Assembly (NCBI RefSeq): GCF_015680235.1
Contig: NZ_JADLJL010000016.1
Span: 1-64,000, forward strand
Direction of reading: 5' to 3'
Length of the DNA stretch: 64,000 nt
DNA from: Pseudomonas guariconensis
GTDB taxonomy: Bacteria; Pseudomonadota; Gammaproteobacteria; Pseudomonadales; Pseudomonadaceae
Both the position numbers and the translations under genes were made by a program. The notes below the pieces were generated by a model. That model did not search any database, had not been told where the DNA came from, and saw only the letters and a list, made by a program, of their open reading frames with translations. The stretch's first letter is position 1. Each line of letters starts with the position of its first letter. This document shows positions 1 through 8,766 of the stretch, in pieces.

Positions 1-91
1 CAGGCAACCCCTGGCGTTCGCAGGCCTGGCATTGGCCGGGAGGGAGTGCCGATTCGGCGATGACATGGGCGATGTTCTGGCTGAGGTTCAT
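1..91 (-). CDS. VasX-like T6SS effector, N-terminus only (partial)
   Basis: Reading leftward from an ATG at 91, the frame is open to the window edge and gives about 30 residues starting MNLSQNIAHVIAE and ending CQACERQGLP. A short lead followed by a C-x-x-C pair and a G-L-P motif is how many Pseudomonas proteins with a 'toxin VasX N-terminal region' begin. These are large pore-forming effectors of the type VI secretion system. A GAGG Shine-Dalgarno lies within the stop of the upstream short frame, 9 bases before the ATG, so the two look translationally linked. Only the first 30 residues are visible, so the family call rests on a short motif and on the DUF4123-like neighbour. The body of the protein lies outside the window. 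Confidence 0.5.
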   Translation of the reverse strand, partial: MNLSQNIAHVIAESALPPGQCQACERQGLP

Positions 92-100
92 GGGTAGACC

Positions 101-253
101 TCAGGTGAAGCTTTCGAGGCCTTGTTGGAAGCGCATGAAATTGCAGCGAAGATCATCTTGTACCCAGATGAGTGGTGGCTGTAGCGCTGGCGAGGCATAA
201 GAATTCCTTGTCCGTTGAGCTGCCGAGCAGGCGAAATCTCCATCACCTGCCAT
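101..253 (-). pseudogene. Truncated DUF4123-like adaptor (C-terminal stump)
   Basis: A 50-codon minus-strand frame ends in TGA at 101-103, directly before the VasX-like start. Its last part (LIWVQDDLRCNFMRFQQGLE) reads like the end of a DUF4123 protein. DUF4123 proteins are adaptor chaperones that load effectors onto VgrG and usually sit immediately upstream of VasX-type genes. A normal DUF4123 protein is roughly 250-300 residues. Here the frame is closed by a stop just upstream, and no continuation was found before ureD. The simplest reading is a 5'-deleted remnant at the edge of the urease locus. The similarity is from memory of the family and is weak. Confidence 0.35.
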
Positions 254-552
254 TGAGAGCAGGTACGAAGAGAGCAGGTACGAACGTTAGGGCAGAGTGC
301 CTTCAGGAGGACAACTCTTCCTTCCTATGCACTTGTAGGACGCTTCGCTTTTTTTGCATTTAGCGCTTCCTGCATACCGCCATCTCAGGGTACGTCCCGA
401 AAGTTTCATCAACCTTCACCTGCCGAGTTGGCCCGTTCCCTGCTATATCCCAGCCAGCGAATTTGATCGAATGGTCAGGCCGGCGTGGTTGCATGGCGCG
501 GTGCATGACCTTCTTTGGCGGCCATGAGGCCAGGTATTTCAAGGGCCACAGG
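254..552. other. Junction between T6SS remnant and urease operon
   Basis: This 300-base stretch holds no confident gene. A minus-strand frame from 641 to 360 (93 codons, ending in a run that includes VDETFGTYPEMAVCRKR) overlaps the start of ureD. I cannot assign it to a family. An in-frame upstream extension of ureD from 463 is possible, but it lacks homology to UreD N-termini. The ureD promoter must lie here. I did not find a convincing sigma-54 or sigma-70 pair by eye. Confidence 0.4.
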
Positions 553-1386
553 ATGTCATTGGCGGAGCAGGTCGAAAAAACCGGGAAGGAGGCGGGTTGG
601 AGTGCGCAGTTGCAATTGCGCTTCATCCAACGCCAGGGCATGACCCGCCTTGGTGCGCGCCGGCATTTCGGTCCTCTTTTGGTGCAGCGTCCGTTTCATC
701 CGGAAGGGGCGCCGTGCCATGTCTATGTGCTGCACCCACCTGGCGGCATCGTTGCCGGTGACCGGCTGGTGCTGGATGTGCACCTCGAACCGGGCAGCCA
801 CGCGCTGCTGACCATGCCGGGGGCGAGCAAGTTCTACCGCAGCATCGGCCCGACCGCGCAGCTCGGGCAGCGTTTTCACCTGGCTGCCGGCAGCACCCTG
901 GAATGGCTGCCCCAGGACAGCATCTTCTTCAACGGGGCCCGGGCCAGTCTCGACAGCCGTTTCACCCTCGAGCCCGGCGCCCGGTTGCTGGCCTGGGAAA
1001 CCCTGTGCCTGGGCCGGCCGGTGATGGGCGAGCGCTTCGTGCAGGGTGCCCTGGACAGTCGCCTGCATATCGAAATGCCCGACGACCCAGGGCTGCACGA
1101 GCGGCTGCGTATCGAAGGTGGCCGATTGGAGAAGCTTGGCGGTCATCCCTTGGTCGCCACTTTTTGCGCCACCCCTGCAACTACCGCTGTGCTGGAGAAG
1201 GCGAGGCAAGTGCTCGAAGGGCTGGGCAGTCCGGCCGGCGCCACCTTGCTTGGGCCGTTGCTGGTGATTCGCTTGCTCGACCACGACAACCAACACCTGC
1301 AACACACCCTGCAGCGCCTCTGGCACGTGCTGCGTCCGGCCATCCTTGGCCTGGCCCCGTGCCCGCCGCGCATCTGGGCCACCTGA
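553..1386 (+). CDS. ureD: Urease accessory protein UreD (UreH)
   Basis: UreD is the scaffold that binds apo-urease and, with UreF and UreG, delivers nickel to the UreC active site in the cytoplasm. The 277-residue product has the family signature block [14 protein letters not shown] near residue 60, followed by a block beginning [10 protein letters not shown]. Its length is normal. The ATG at 553 was chosen because an AAGG lies 8 bases upstream and the N-terminus (MSLAEQ) matches Pseudomonas UreD. A longer frame from 463 adds 30 unrelated residues. It is the first gene of the urease operon, with ureA following after 10 bases. Confidence 0.93.
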   Translation: MSLAEQVEKTGKEAGWSAQLQLRFIQRQGMTRLGARRHFGPLLVQRPFHPEGAPCHVYVLHPPGGIVAGDRLVLDVHLEPGSHALLTMPGASKFYRSIGPTAQLGQRFHLAAGSTLEWLPQDSIFFNGARASLDSRFTLEPGARLLAWETLCLGRPVMGERFVQGALDSRLHIEMPDDPGLHERLRIEGGRLEKLGGHPLVATFCATPATTAVLEKARQVLEGLGSPAGATLLGPLLVIRLLDHDNQHLQHTLQRLWHVLRPAILGLAPCPPRIWAT

Positions 1387-1396
1387 GAGAGACGCC

Positions 1397-1699
1397 ATGG
1401 AGCTGACCCCGAGAGAGAAAGACAAACTGCTGTTGTTCACCGCCGCGCTGTTGGCCGAGCGGCGCCTGGCCCGAGGCGTGAGGCTCAACTACCCCGAAGC
1501 GGTGGCGCTGATCAGCGCCGCAGTGCTGGAGGGCGCGCGCGATGGGCGCACGGTCGCCGAGCTGATGAGCCTGGGCCGCGAGGTACTGCAGCGTGAACAG
1601 GTCATGGAGGGGGTGCCCGAGATGCTGCATGACGTGCAGGTCGAGGCGACCTTTCCCGACGGCACCAAGCTGGTGACTGTGCATCACCCCATTGTGTAA
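1397..1699 (+). CDS. ureA: Urease gamma subunit
   Basis: This is the smallest structural subunit of urease, which hydrolyses urea to ammonia and carbamate. The 100-residue product is the usual length and carries the typical start [14 protein letters not shown] and the [11 protein letters not shown] segment. The enzyme is assembled as a (UreABC)3 trimer in the cytoplasm. The ATG at 1397 has a GAGAGA Shine-Dalgarno just upstream. A longer frame from 1346 only reads back into ureD. ureB starts 10 bases downstream. Confidence 0.97.
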   Translation: MELTPREKDKLLLFTAALLAERRLARGVRLNYPEAVALISAAVLEGARDGRTVAELMSLGREVLQREQVMEGVPEMLHDVQVEATFPDGTKLVTVHHPIV

Positions 1700-1709
1700 G
1701 GAGCCGAGC

Positions 1710-2027
1710 ATGATTCCCGGAGAAGTCCAGGTCGCCGACGGCGACATCGAGCTCAATGCTGGCCGCGAAACCCGCCGCGTCAGCGTGGCCAACCATGGCG
1801 ACCGGCCGGTGCAGGTCGGGTCGCATTATCACTTCTATGAAGTCAACCAGTGCCTGGTCTTCGAGCGCGAAGCGGCGCTTGGGTTTCGCCTCGACATCCC
1901 CGCCGGCACCGCGGTGCGCTTCGAGCCGGGGCAGGCGCGCACCGTGCAGCTTGTGGCCTATGCCGGCAAGCGTGAGGTCTTCGGCTTCCAGGGCAAGGTG
2001 ATGGGCGCGCTGGAGGGCAGGGCATGA
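1710..2027 (+). CDS. ureB: Urease beta subunit
   Basis: This 105-residue structural subunit has the family start MIPGEV and the conserved [10 protein letters not shown] segment. It is a beta-rich protein that caps the UreC active-site region in the assembled enzyme. AAGGAG lies directly upstream of the ATG at 1710. The last codons overlap the start of ureC by 4 bases (ATGA), which implies translational coupling and equal dosage of the two subunits. Confidence 0.97.
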   Translation: MIPGEVQVADGDIELNAGRETRRVSVANHGDRPVQVGSHYHFYEVNQCLVFEREAALGFRLDIPAGTAVRFEPGQARTVQLVAYAGKREVFGFQGKVMGALEGRA

Positions 2028-3727
2028 GCCGCATTTCCCGGCAGGCCTATGCCGACATGTTCGGCCCCACCGTGGGCGATCGCGTGCGCCTGGCCGATAC
2101 CGCCTTGTGGGTCGAGGTGGAAAAGGACTTCACCGTCTATGGCGAGGAGGTCAAGTTCGGCGGCGGCAAGGTCATCCGCGACGGTATGGGCCAAGGCCAG
2201 ATGCTCGCCGCCGACGCCATGGATCTGGTACTGACCAATGCCTTGATCATCGACCACTGGGGTATCGTCAAGGCCGACATCGGTGTCCGGCACGGGCGTA
2301 TCGCCGCCATCGGCAAGGCGGGCAACCCCGACGTGCAGCCAGGTGTCACCGTGCCGGTCGGCCCCGGCACGGAAGTGATCGCCGCCGAAGGCAAGATCGT
2401 CACCGCTGGCGGGATCGACTCGCATATCCACTTCATCTGCCCGCAGCAGGTGGAAGAAGCGCTGACCAGCGGCGTCACCACCTTCATCGGCGGTGGTACG
2501 GGGCCTGCCACCGGCACTAATGCCACGACCTGTACGCCGGGCCCCTGGTACCTGGCGCGCATGCTCCAGGCCGCCGACAGCCTGCCGATCAATATCGGCC
2601 TGCTGGGCAAGGGCAACGCTTCACGGCCTGAAGCGCTGCGCGAGCAGATCGCCGCCGGTGCGGTGGGCCTGAAGCTACATGAGGACTGGGGCTCCACGCC
2701 CGCCGCCATCGACTGCTGCCTGGGCGTGGCCGAGGAGCTGGACGTGCAGGTGGCGATCCATACCGACACCCTCAACGAATCCGGTTGTATCGAGGACACC
2801 CTGGCGGCCATCGGCGATCGCACCATCCATACCTTCCACACCGAAGGCGCCGGGGGCGGCCATGCGCCGGACATCATCCGCGCGGCGGGGCAAGCCAACG
2901 TGCTGCCGTCATCGACCAACCCGACCTTGCCGTACACGGTCAATACGGTCGATGAGCATCTGGACATGCTCATGGTCTGCCACCACTTGGACCCGAGCAT
3001 CGCCGAGGACGTGGCCTTCGCCGAGTCGCGCATCCGCCGCGAAACCATCGCCGCGGAAGATATCCTCCATGATCTGGGCGCCTTCGCCATGACTTCGTCC
3101 GACTCCCAGGCCATGGGGCGGGTCGGCGAGGTGGTGCTGCGCACCTGGCAGGTGGCGCACCAGATGAAGCTGCGCCGTGGGCCGCTGGCAGCGGACGGCA
3201 GCTACAGCGACAACTTCCGGGTCAAGCGCTACATCGCCAAATACACCATCAACCCGGCCCGGACCCACGGCATCGCCCATGAAGTGGGTTCGGTGGAAGT
3301 GGGCAAGCTGGCCGACCTGGTGTTGTGGTCGCCTGCCTTCTTCGCGGTCAAGCCGGCGCTGGTGATCAAGGGTGGAATGATCGCCAGCGCGCCGATGGGC
3401 GACATCAACGGTTCTATCCCGACCCCGCAGCCGGTGCATTACCGCCCCATGTTCGGTGCCCTGGGCGCGGCGCGGCACGCCACGCGCATGACCTTTCTGC
3501 CCCAGGTGGCGATGGGGCGTGGCCTGGCCGATGAGCTTGGCCTGCGCAGCCTGATCGGCGTGGCCCACGGCTGCCGGCGGGTGCGCAAAGCCGACATGGT
3601 CCATAACGACCTGCAGCCGCATATCGAGGTGGATGCCCAGACCTACCAGGTGCGCGCCGACGGAGAGCTGTTGGTATGCGAACCGGCCTGCGAGTTGCCG
3701 CTGGCCCAGCGTTATTTCCTGTTCTGA
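2024..3727 (+). CDS. ureC: Urease alpha (catalytic) subunit
   Basis: The 567-residue amidohydrolase holds the dinuclear nickel site. All expected residues are present at canonical positions: His134 and His136 (SHIHF), the carbamylated Lys217 (GLKLHE), His246, His272 and Asp360 (SSDSQ). The mobile flap Cys319-His320 (MVCHH) is also intact. The enzyme is therefore predicted to be fully active once nickel is loaded by UreDEFG. The start overlaps the ureB stop by 4 bases, and ureE follows 10 bases after the stop. Confidence 0.98.
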   Translation: MSRISRQAYADMFGPTVGDRVRLADTALWVEVEKDFTVYGEEVKFGGGKVIRDGMGQGQMLAADAMDLVLTNALIIDHWGIVKADIGVRHGRIAAIGKAGNPDVQPGVTVPVGPGTEVIAAEGKIVTAGGIDSHIHFICPQQVEEALTSGVTTFIGGGTGPATGTNATTCTPGPWYLARMLQAADSLPINIGLLGKGNASRPEALREQIAAGAVGLKLHEDWGSTPAAIDCCLGVAEELDVQVAIHTDTLNESGCIEDTLAAIGDRTIHTFHTEGAGGGHAPDIIRAAGQANVLPSSTNPTLPYTVNTVDEHLDMLMVCHHLDPSIAEDVAFAESRIRRETIAAEDILHDLGAFAMTSSDSQAMGRVGEVVLRTWQVAHQMKLRRGPLAADGSYSDNFRVKRYIAKYTINPARTHGIAHEVGSVEVGKLADLVLWSPAFFAVKPALVIKGGMIASAPMGDINGSIPTPQPVHYRPMFGALGAARHATRMTFLPQVAMGRGLADELGLRSLIGVAHGCRRVRKADMVHNDLQPHIEVDAQTYQVRADGELLVCEPACELPLAQRYFLF

Positions 3728-3737
3728 AGGAGTGCCC

Positions 3738-4211
3738 ATGATTGTCCTGACCCGCCGGATCGCCGAAGCCGAAAGGGTGACCGGCACCGTCACCCTGGAT
3801 GTGGACCGCCGCATCAAGAGCCGTTTGCGCATGACCCTGGACGATGGCCGTGAAGCCGGGCTGATGCTCGAGCGCGGCCATTTGCTGCGCGGTGGCGAAT
3901 TGCTCGCCGATGCCCAGGGCATGCAAGTCGTGAGAGTACTGGCAGCCCCCGAGCAGGTATCCACGGCGCGCTGCGCCGACCCGTTGTTGCTGGCCCGTGC
4001 CGCCTATCACCTGGGCAACCGCCATGTGCCGCTGCAGATCGAGGCGGGCTTTTTGCGTTACCAGCACGACCATGTACTGGACGAGATGCTGCGCGGCCTC
4101 GGCCTGACCGTGCTGGTCGAGCAGGCGCCTTTCGAGCCGGAGGCCGGTGCCTACCAGAACGCGCCTCACGGCCACGATCATCCGTTCGTGCGTTTACCCG
4201 TCCATTCCTGA
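3738..4211 (+). CDS. ureE: Urease nickel metallochaperone UreE
   Basis: UreE carries nickel to the UreDFG complex. The 157-residue product begins [10 protein letters not shown] and contains the central [12 protein letters not shown] and [10 protein letters not shown] segments of the family, including the conserved metal-binding His of the GNRH motif. The tail has only a short HGHDH cluster rather than a long polyhistidine run, so it is a delivery protein rather than a large nickel store. GAAGGAG precedes the ATG at 3738. A longer frame from 3633 only reads back into ureC. Confidence 0.95.
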   Translation: MIVLTRRIAEAERVTGTVTLDVDRRIKSRLRMTLDDGREAGLMLERGHLLRGGELLADAQGMQVVRVLAAPEQVSTARCADPLLLARAAYHLGNRHVPLQIEAGFLRYQHDHVLDEMLRGLGLTVLVEQAPFEPEAGAYQNAPHGHDHPFVRLPVHS

Positions 4212-4229
4212 AATACCTTGGAGCATTCG

Positions 4230-4775
4230 ATGAAAAAGACTTTCGCCCTTGCCTTGCTGCTGGTGGCCTTGCCGGCCTTCGCCCACCCAGGTCACGACAG
4301 CAATCCCTTGCAGGACGGCCTGCTGCACCCCCTCACTGGCCTGGACCACCTGCTGATGTTGCTAGGCACCGGTGTGCTGGCAGCCTTGACCCGGCGCCAC
4401 CTCGGCCTGCCGTTGGCTACCTTGGCGGCCATGTTCGCCGGCGCGGTGTGCGGTCATCTGTTCGGCGGCGTGCTGGGCATGGAAACCATGATCGCGGTGT
4501 CTGTTCTGGTCGCGGCGGGTGCCTTGCTGCTACCGAACCGGCAACTGTCGCTGGCCCTGGCCATGCCGGTGTTCGCGCTGTTCCATGGCTGGGCCCACGG
4601 CGTGGAAGCCACCCCAAGTGCATTCTGGTTGTTCAGCGCAGGCTTCGTCACCGTCAGTGGCCTGCTGCTGGTGGCAGGCTTCGCCCTCGGCTGCCTGCTG
4701 CGCCGTCATAGCCGCCTGCAGAAGGTCTTTGGGGGCGGACTGCTGGCCGGCGCTGCATTCGTGCTGGTCGGCTGA
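4230..4775 (+). CDS. ureJ: HupE/UreJ-family nickel permease
   Basis: This 181-residue inner-membrane protein has a cleavable-looking signal segment (residues 1-22, ending AFAHPGHD) and about five further hydrophobic helices. The HPGHD N-terminus of the mature protein, the HPLTGLDHLLMLLGTG motif in the first helix and FHGWAHGVE in a later helix are the His/Asp signatures of HupE/UreJ secondary nickel transporters. Its place inside the urease operon between ureE and ureF points to nickel supply for urease. Its stop overlaps the ureF start by one base (TGATG), indicating coupling. Confidence 0.9.
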   Translation: MKKTFALALLLVALPAFAHPGHDSNPLQDGLLHPLTGLDHLLMLLGTGVLAALTRRHLGLPLATLAAMFAGAVCGHLFGGVLGMETMIAVSVLVAAGALLLPNRQLSLALAMPVFALFHGWAHGVEATPSAFWLFSAGFVTVSGLLLVAGFALGCLLRRHSRLQKVFGGGLLAGAAFVLVG

Positions 4776-5449
4776 TGAGCGGTGACCTGGCGCTGCTGCG
4801 CCTGCTGCAACTGGCCAGCCCCGGCCTGCCGGTGGGCGGTTTCACCTATTCCCAAGGCCTGGAATGGGCGGTGGAGGCTGGCTGGGTGCAGGATGTCTCG
4901 AGCTTCGCGGCCTGGCAGCGCCAGCAGATGTACGACACCCTGGGGCTGCTCGATTGGCCGGTGCTGGCGCGGCTGCACCGGGCTTGCTTGGACGGCGATA
5001 TCGAGCGCTTCGACCATTGGTGCCGCTTCCTGCTGGCCAATCGGGAGACCGCCGAGCTACGGCTGGAAGAGCAACAGCGCGGCAGCGCCCTGGCACGCAT
5101 GCTCGACGGCTGGCAACTGGGCCAGGCCCCGGCTTGGCGTGCGAGCCTTGCACGTTGCCAGCTGGGCGGCATGGCCTGGCTTGGCGCGCATTGGTCCATT
5201 GCGCTGCGCCAGTTGGCCCTGGGCCATGGCTTCGCCTGGCTGGAGGGCGCGGTGACCGCAGGGGTTAAGTTGGTGCCGTTTGGTCAGCAAGCCGCCCAGA
5301 CCCTGCTGCGGGACTTGAGCGAAGAGCTGCCCGCCGTGCTCGAAAGCGCCCTGACCCTCGCAGACGACCAGCTCGGCGGTGGCCTGCCACTGCTGGCGAT
5401 CGCCTCGTCATGTCACGAAACCCAATACACCCGTTTGTTCCGATCCTGA
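4775..5449 (+). CDS. ureF: Urease accessory protein UreF
   Basis: UreF is the alpha-helical partner that links UreD and UreG and gates GTP hydrolysis during nickel insertion. The 224-residue product has the family start with [21 protein letters not shown] (written here only as a label for residues 8-28) and the typical C-terminal segment ending [14 protein letters not shown]. The start is fixed by the TGATG overlap with ureJ. ureG begins 11 bases after the stop. Confidence 0.95.
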   Translation: MSGDLALLRLLQLASPGLPVGGFTYSQGLEWAVEAGWVQDVSSFAAWQRQQMYDTLGLLDWPVLARLHRACLDGDIERFDHWCRFLLANRETAELRLEEQQRGSALARMLDGWQLGQAPAWRASLARCQLGGMAWLGAHWSIALRQLALGHGFAWLEGAVTAGVKLVPFGQQAAQTLLRDLSEELPAVLESALTLADDQLGGGLPLLAIASSCHETQYTRLFRS

Positions 5450-5460
5450 GGACTGCCTTG

Positions 5461-6081
5461 ATGCAACATTACCAGCAACCCCTGCGCGTCGGTGTCGGCG
5501 GCCCCGTTGGCTCCGGCAAGACCGCGCTGCTCGAAGCCTTGTGCAAGGCCATGCGCGACCAGTACCAGATCGCCGTGGTGACCAACGACATCTACACCAA
5601 GGAGGATCAGCGCATCCTCACCGAGGCCGGCGCGCTGGAGCCCGAGCGCATCGTCGGTGTGGAAACCGGAGGCTGCCCGCATACCGCTATCCGCGAGGAT
5701 GCCTCGATGAACCTGGCTGCCGTGGAAGCGCTGGCGCGCAAGTTCGGCAACCTCGAGGTGATCTTCGTGGAGAGCGGCGGCGACAACCTAAGCGCGACGT
5801 TCAGCCCGGAGCTGGCCGACCTGACCATCTACGTGATCGATGTGGCCGAGGGCGAGAAAATCCCGCGCAAGGGCGGGCCCGGTATCACCAAATCGGATTT
5901 CCTGGTGATCAACAAGACCGACCTGGCGCCCCATGTCGGCGCCTCGCTGGAGGTGATGGCGCATGATACCCGGCGCATGCGCCCGGAGCGGCCGTGGACG
6001 TTCAGCAATCTGAAGAAGGGGGAGGGGCTGCAGGCGGTGATCGACTTCATCGTCGAACGTGGAATGCTGGGCGTCGGCTGA
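5461..6081 (+). CDS. ureG: Urease accessory GTPase UreG
   Basis: UreG is the SIMIBI-class GTPase that carries nickel and powers urease maturation. The 206-residue product shows the P-loop GGPVGSGKT at residues 13-21 and the metal-binding Cys72-Pro73-His74 motif. Further G-motifs follow (ESGGDN, and NKTDLAP for guanine recognition). The ATG at 5461 follows GAGGACTGCCTTG. An in-frame start at 5410 would overlap ureF and adds non-family residues. This is the last gene of the operon. No urea transporter (urt) genes are present next to it. Confidence 0.97.
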   Translation: MQHYQQPLRVGVGGPVGSGKTALLEALCKAMRDQYQIAVVTNDIYTKEDQRILTEAGALEPERIVGVETGGCPHTAIREDASMNLAAVEALARKFGNLEVIFVESGGDNLSATFSPELADLTIYVIDVAEGEKIPRKGGPGITKSDFLVINKTDLAPHVGASLEVMAHDTRRMRPERPWTFSNLKKGEGLQAVIDFIVERGMLGVG

Positions 6082-6175
6082 ACGGGCAACGGCGTCCACA
6101 GCCTCGATAGTGTTGAGGCGAAGGTGCCTCGAGTCGCTGTGCGTCGACAGTGATACCGGCCAGCCAGCTCAGGGT

Positions 6176-6487
6176 TCAAAGGCCTTTGCGCTGGTCGGTC
6201 GGATGCCCCTGCAACGAACCCACGAGCTTGAGCGTGGTGCCGTCGGCCAGCGTCAACACAAGGTTTTCGAGGGTCCCGGCCAGGCGATCCGGAAAGATCG
6301 GCTGACCGTCGGGGTCGACATCGTCGTAATAGAACCGCGTGCCTTCAAGCCAGCCGAGGGCCGTCTGCAAGTCGGGGCCGAGGTAGTACTTGCCGTCGAG
6401 GAAGAAGCCAGTGAACTGCCAGGTACGCTCCTCGTTATCTACCGTGTAGCGTTCGCCAGGTTGCATGCCGGTTTTGGGATCGAGCAT
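6176..6487 (-). CDS. Conserved hypothetical protein, 103 aa
   Basis: I do not recognise this protein. It is a small, acidic, soluble-looking polypeptide without signal peptide or membrane segment. It is rich in aromatic residues (TWQFTGFFLDGKYYLG, TRFYYDDVDPDG) and ends in a stretch LVLTLADGTTLKLVG that suggests beta strands. The ATG at 6487 was preferred because GGAGG lies 8 bases upstream. A TTG at 6502 would add five residues. It is transcribed away from sodC and convergent with ureG, and its codon use looks like its neighbours, so it is probably a real gene. Confidence 0.7.
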   Translation of the reverse strand: MLDPKTGMQPGERYTVDNEERTWQFTGFFLDGKYYLGPDLQTALGWLEGTRFYYDDVDPDGQPIFPDRLAGTLENLVLTLADGTTLKLVGSLQGHPTDQRKGL

Positions 6488-6665
6488 TCGATGAGCCTCC
6501 AATGGTGGTGGTTATGGGGTAGAAAACCCCTCCTGCGCAGAGGTTCCTTACAAGAGACGGAAGTGTTTCTGACTGTGGCGCGATGGAATCGCTGGCAACC
6601 TGCGCAGTCCCACCTGATAGGTGGGCATACATGAAGCCCGATATCCCTCGCCATGGAGAAATGTC

Positions 6666-7181
6666 ATGAAAGCAGTGGTAATGACCGCATTGCTGGCCAC
6701 CGCCGGCCTCGCCCAGGCCGCCCAGACGGTGGAGTTGAAACTGGCCGGCCCGGATGGCCCAGGCAAGCCGATCGGCACGGTCATCCTCGAGCAGGGCCAG
6801 TATGGCACCGTGCTCACCCCGGACCTCAAGGACCTGCCACCTGGCGTGCACGGTTTCCACCTGCATCAGCGCCCCTCGTGCGAGCCTGCCCAGGAGAACG
6901 GCAAGCCGGTGCCGGCCGGTGCCGCAGGCGGGCATTGGGACCCGGATGCATCCAACGCCCACAAAGGCCCCTACGATGACAGCGGCCACCGCGGCGACCT
7001 GCCGGCGCTGTATGTCGGTGCCGACGGCAAGGCCACGACGCCGGTATTGGCGCCACGGCTCAAGGCAGAGGACTTCAAGGGCCATGCCCTGATGGTGCAT
7101 GCCGGTGGCGACAATCACAGCGACCACCCCGAAAAGCTTGGCGGGGGTGGGGCTCGGGTGGCGTGCGGTGTCGTTCAATGA
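6666..7181 (+). CDS. sodC: Periplasmic Cu/Zn superoxide dismutase
   Basis: This enzyme dismutates superoxide in the periplasm. The 171-residue precursor has a signal peptide (residues 1-18, ending LAQA). Metal ligands are visible: His65 and His67 (HGFHLHQ), His90 (GGHWDP), His99, His108 and Asp111 (HRGDLP), and His145. Cys72 and Cys167 can form the conserved disulfide. The GGDNHSDHPEKLGGGG loop is typical of bacterial SodC. The ATG at 6666 follows GGAGAAATGTC. The gene stands alone and diverges from the small hypothetical gene to its left. Confidence 0.95.
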   Translation: MKAVVMTALLATAGLAQAAQTVELKLAGPDGPGKPIGTVILEQGQYGTVLTPDLKDLPPGVHGFHLHQRPSCEPAQENGKPVPAGAAGGHWDPDASNAHKGPYDDSGHRGDLPALYVGADGKATTPVLAPRLKAEDFKGHALMVHAGGDNHSDHPEKLGGGGARVACGVVQ

Positions 7182-7221
7182 AAAATATGCTCAAGCCATA
7201 GGCAAATCCTTGGCCACCGAA

Positions 7222-7240
7222 GCGCCGGCCGAGCCGGCGC
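7222..7240 (+). terminator. GC hairpin after sodC
   Basis: An 8-base perfect inverted repeat (GCGCCGGC / GCCGGCGC) with a 3-base loop lies 40 bases after the sodC stop. There is no T-run, so it may be a weak terminator or an RNA-stabilising stem. Confidence 0.4.
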
Positions 7241-7297
7241 TAGGGTAAGGTGGCGGGAAAGATCCCGTGCGCCGCCAACGGCGCCAGAGAGGTGCCT

Positions 7298-8203
7298 GTG
7301 GCTTCCTATACCTTGCGTCAACTCAAGTACTTCGTCACCACCGTGGAGGCTGGCAGTGTCGCCGAGGCGTCACGCCAGCTGTACATCGCACAGCCCTCCA
7401 TTTCCACGGCTATCAAGAGCCTGGAGGAGAGCTTCGGTGTTCAATTGTTCATCCGCCACCACGCCCAGGGCGTGTCGCTGACACCCAGCGGCAAGCGTTT
7501 CTACGCCAAGACCAAGGCCCTGCTGCAGATGACCCACGAGTTCGAGCAGAACGCCCTGGCCGACAACGACACGGTGGCCGGGCAGATCGACATCGGGTGT
7601 TTCGAGACGGTGGCACCGTTGTACCTGCCCAGGTTGATCGCCGGCTTTCGCGAGCGCTACCCGGGCGTGGATATCCGCCTGCGCGACGGTGAGCAGCAGG
7701 ACCTGATCCAGGGGCTGACCGCCGGCACCTTCGACCTGGCATTCCTCTACGATCATGACCTCGACGGCACCATCGAGGCCGAGCCATTGATGGCGCCGCA
7801 AAAGCCCTACGTACTGCTACCGGAGAAACACCGCTTCGCAGGCCAGGCCCAGGTGTCCCTACGGGACCTGTGTTCGGAGCCGATGATTTTGCTCGACGTG
7901 GCGCCGAGCCGTACCTATTTCGTCAGCCTGTTCAACGAGATGGGCCTGACGCCGAACATCGTCTTCAGTTCGCCGTCGATCGAGATGGTGCGGGGAATGG
8001 TGGGGCAGGGGTTCGGTTTTTCGCTGTTGGTGACCCGGCCGCATTCGCCCTACACCTACGACGGGCAGCGCTTGGTGACCGTGGATATCGCCGAGCCGGT
8101 GACGCTGTCGGGGCTGGCGGCGGCGCGCTTGAAGCGCGTGCAACTGACCAAGCCGGCGCAATTGTTCGTGGAGTTCTGTCGGGAGCAGCTGGAGCAGCTA
8201 TAG
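7298..8203 (+). CDS. LysR-type transcriptional regulator
   Basis: A 301-residue LysR regulator. The N-terminal winged helix (YTLRQLKYFVTTVEAGSVAEASRQL, positions 3-27, then QPSISTAIKSLE) is textbook, followed by a type-2 periplasmic-binding-like effector domain. The GTG at 7298 has AGAGAGG 5 bases upstream. Another GTG at 7250 would add 16 residues before the normal start of the fold. It lies next to the convergent ridA-monooxygenase operon and is the only regulator near the 8.35-13.9 kb amino-compound cluster, so it may control it. That link is inference. Confidence 0.88.
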   Translation: MASYTLRQLKYFVTTVEAGSVAEASRQLYIAQPSISTAIKSLEESFGVQLFIRHHAQGVSLTPSGKRFYAKTKALLQMTHEFEQNALADNDTVAGQIDIGCFETVAPLYLPRLIAGFRERYPGVDIRLRDGEQQDLIQGLTAGTFDLAFLYDHDLDGTIEAEPLMAPQKPYVLLPEKHRFAGQAQVSLRDLCSEPMILLDVAPSRTYFVSLFNEMGLTPNIVFSSPSIEMVRGMVGQGFGFSLLVTRPHSPYTYDGQRLVTVDIAEPVTLSGLAAARLKRVQLTKPAQLFVEFCREQLEQL

Positions 8204-8226
8204 AAAGCATCGCGGGACAAATCGAA

Positions 8227-8343
8227 CCTGTGGGAGATCACCCAACCCTCCCGGGCTGCGCTGTCGCACAAAGAACAAGCGGCTAGCGCCGTCCCCTCTG
8301 TGGGAGCGGGCTTGTCCCGCGATTGGGCCGCAGAGCGGCCCTC
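8227..8343. repeat. REP-type intergenic repeats
   Basis: Two repeat families abut here. Positions 8228-8290 hold a unit of about 62 bases (TGTGGGAGAT... to ...GGCTAGCGCC) that recurs inverted at 34771-34833. Positions 8300-8322 hold the REP core GCGGGCTTGTCCCGCGA. A stem GGGCCGC-AGA-GCGGCCC at 8325-8341 sits right after the ridA stop on the minus strand and may terminate that operon. Confidence 0.8.
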
Positions 8344-8349
8344 GTTGCG

Positions 8350-8766
8350 TCACGATTGATCCGGCACCACGGCGATCACATCGATTTCCATCAACCATTC
8401 AGCCTGTGCCAACCCCGCTACCACCAGCCCGGTAGAAATCGGGAACACGCCCTTGAGCCACTTGCCGACCTCCTGGTACACCGGCTCGCGGAAACGTGGG
8501 TCGGTGATGTAGGTGGTGGTCTTGACGATATGCGACAGGTCCGAGCCGGCTTCCTCGAGCAACTGCTTGACGTTCTTCATCGCCTGTTCGGCCTGGGCCC
8601 GGGGGTCGCCCAGGCCCACCAGGCGGCCTTCGAAGTCGGTGCCCACTTGCCCGCGTACATAGACCGTGTTGCCCGCGCGTACTGCCTGGCAGAGGTCGTT
8701 GTCCAGCGTCTGGTTGGGGTAGGTCGCCTTGGTGTTGAACATGCGGATACGGGTATGAGTAGGCAT
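8350..8766 (-). CDS. RidA/YjgF/YER057c family protein
   Basis: Rid proteins hydrolyse reactive enamines and imines made during amino-acid oxidation. Catabolic paralogues act as specific deaminases in pathways. The 138-residue product has the family layout, with YVRGQVG, the repeat-type segment GLGDPRAQAEQAMKNVKQLL, and a C-terminal EIDVIAVVP. The Arg of canonical RidA near the C-terminus is not obvious, which suggests a Rid subfamily other than housekeeping RidA. The ATG at 8766 shares its A with the monooxygenase stop (TGATG), so the two are co-translated. A joint step (oxidation then imine hydrolysis) is a reasonable inference. Confidence 0.85.
   Translation of the reverse strand: MPTHTRIRMFNTKATYPNQTLDNDLCQAVRAGNTVYVRGQVGTDFEGRLVGLGDPRAQAEQAMKNVKQLLEEAGSDLSHIVKTTTYITDPRFREPVYQEVGKWLKGVFPISTGLVVAGLAQAEWLMEIDVIAVVPDQS

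Noticed and set aside
463..552. N-terminal extension of UreD from 463
   Set aside because: The 30 added residues do not resemble UreD, and the ATG at 553 has a better-placed ribosome-binding sequence.
6176..6502. TTG start at 6502 for the small hypothetical gene
   Set aside because: An ATG at 6487 has GGAGG at ideal spacing, which would fall inside the longer version.
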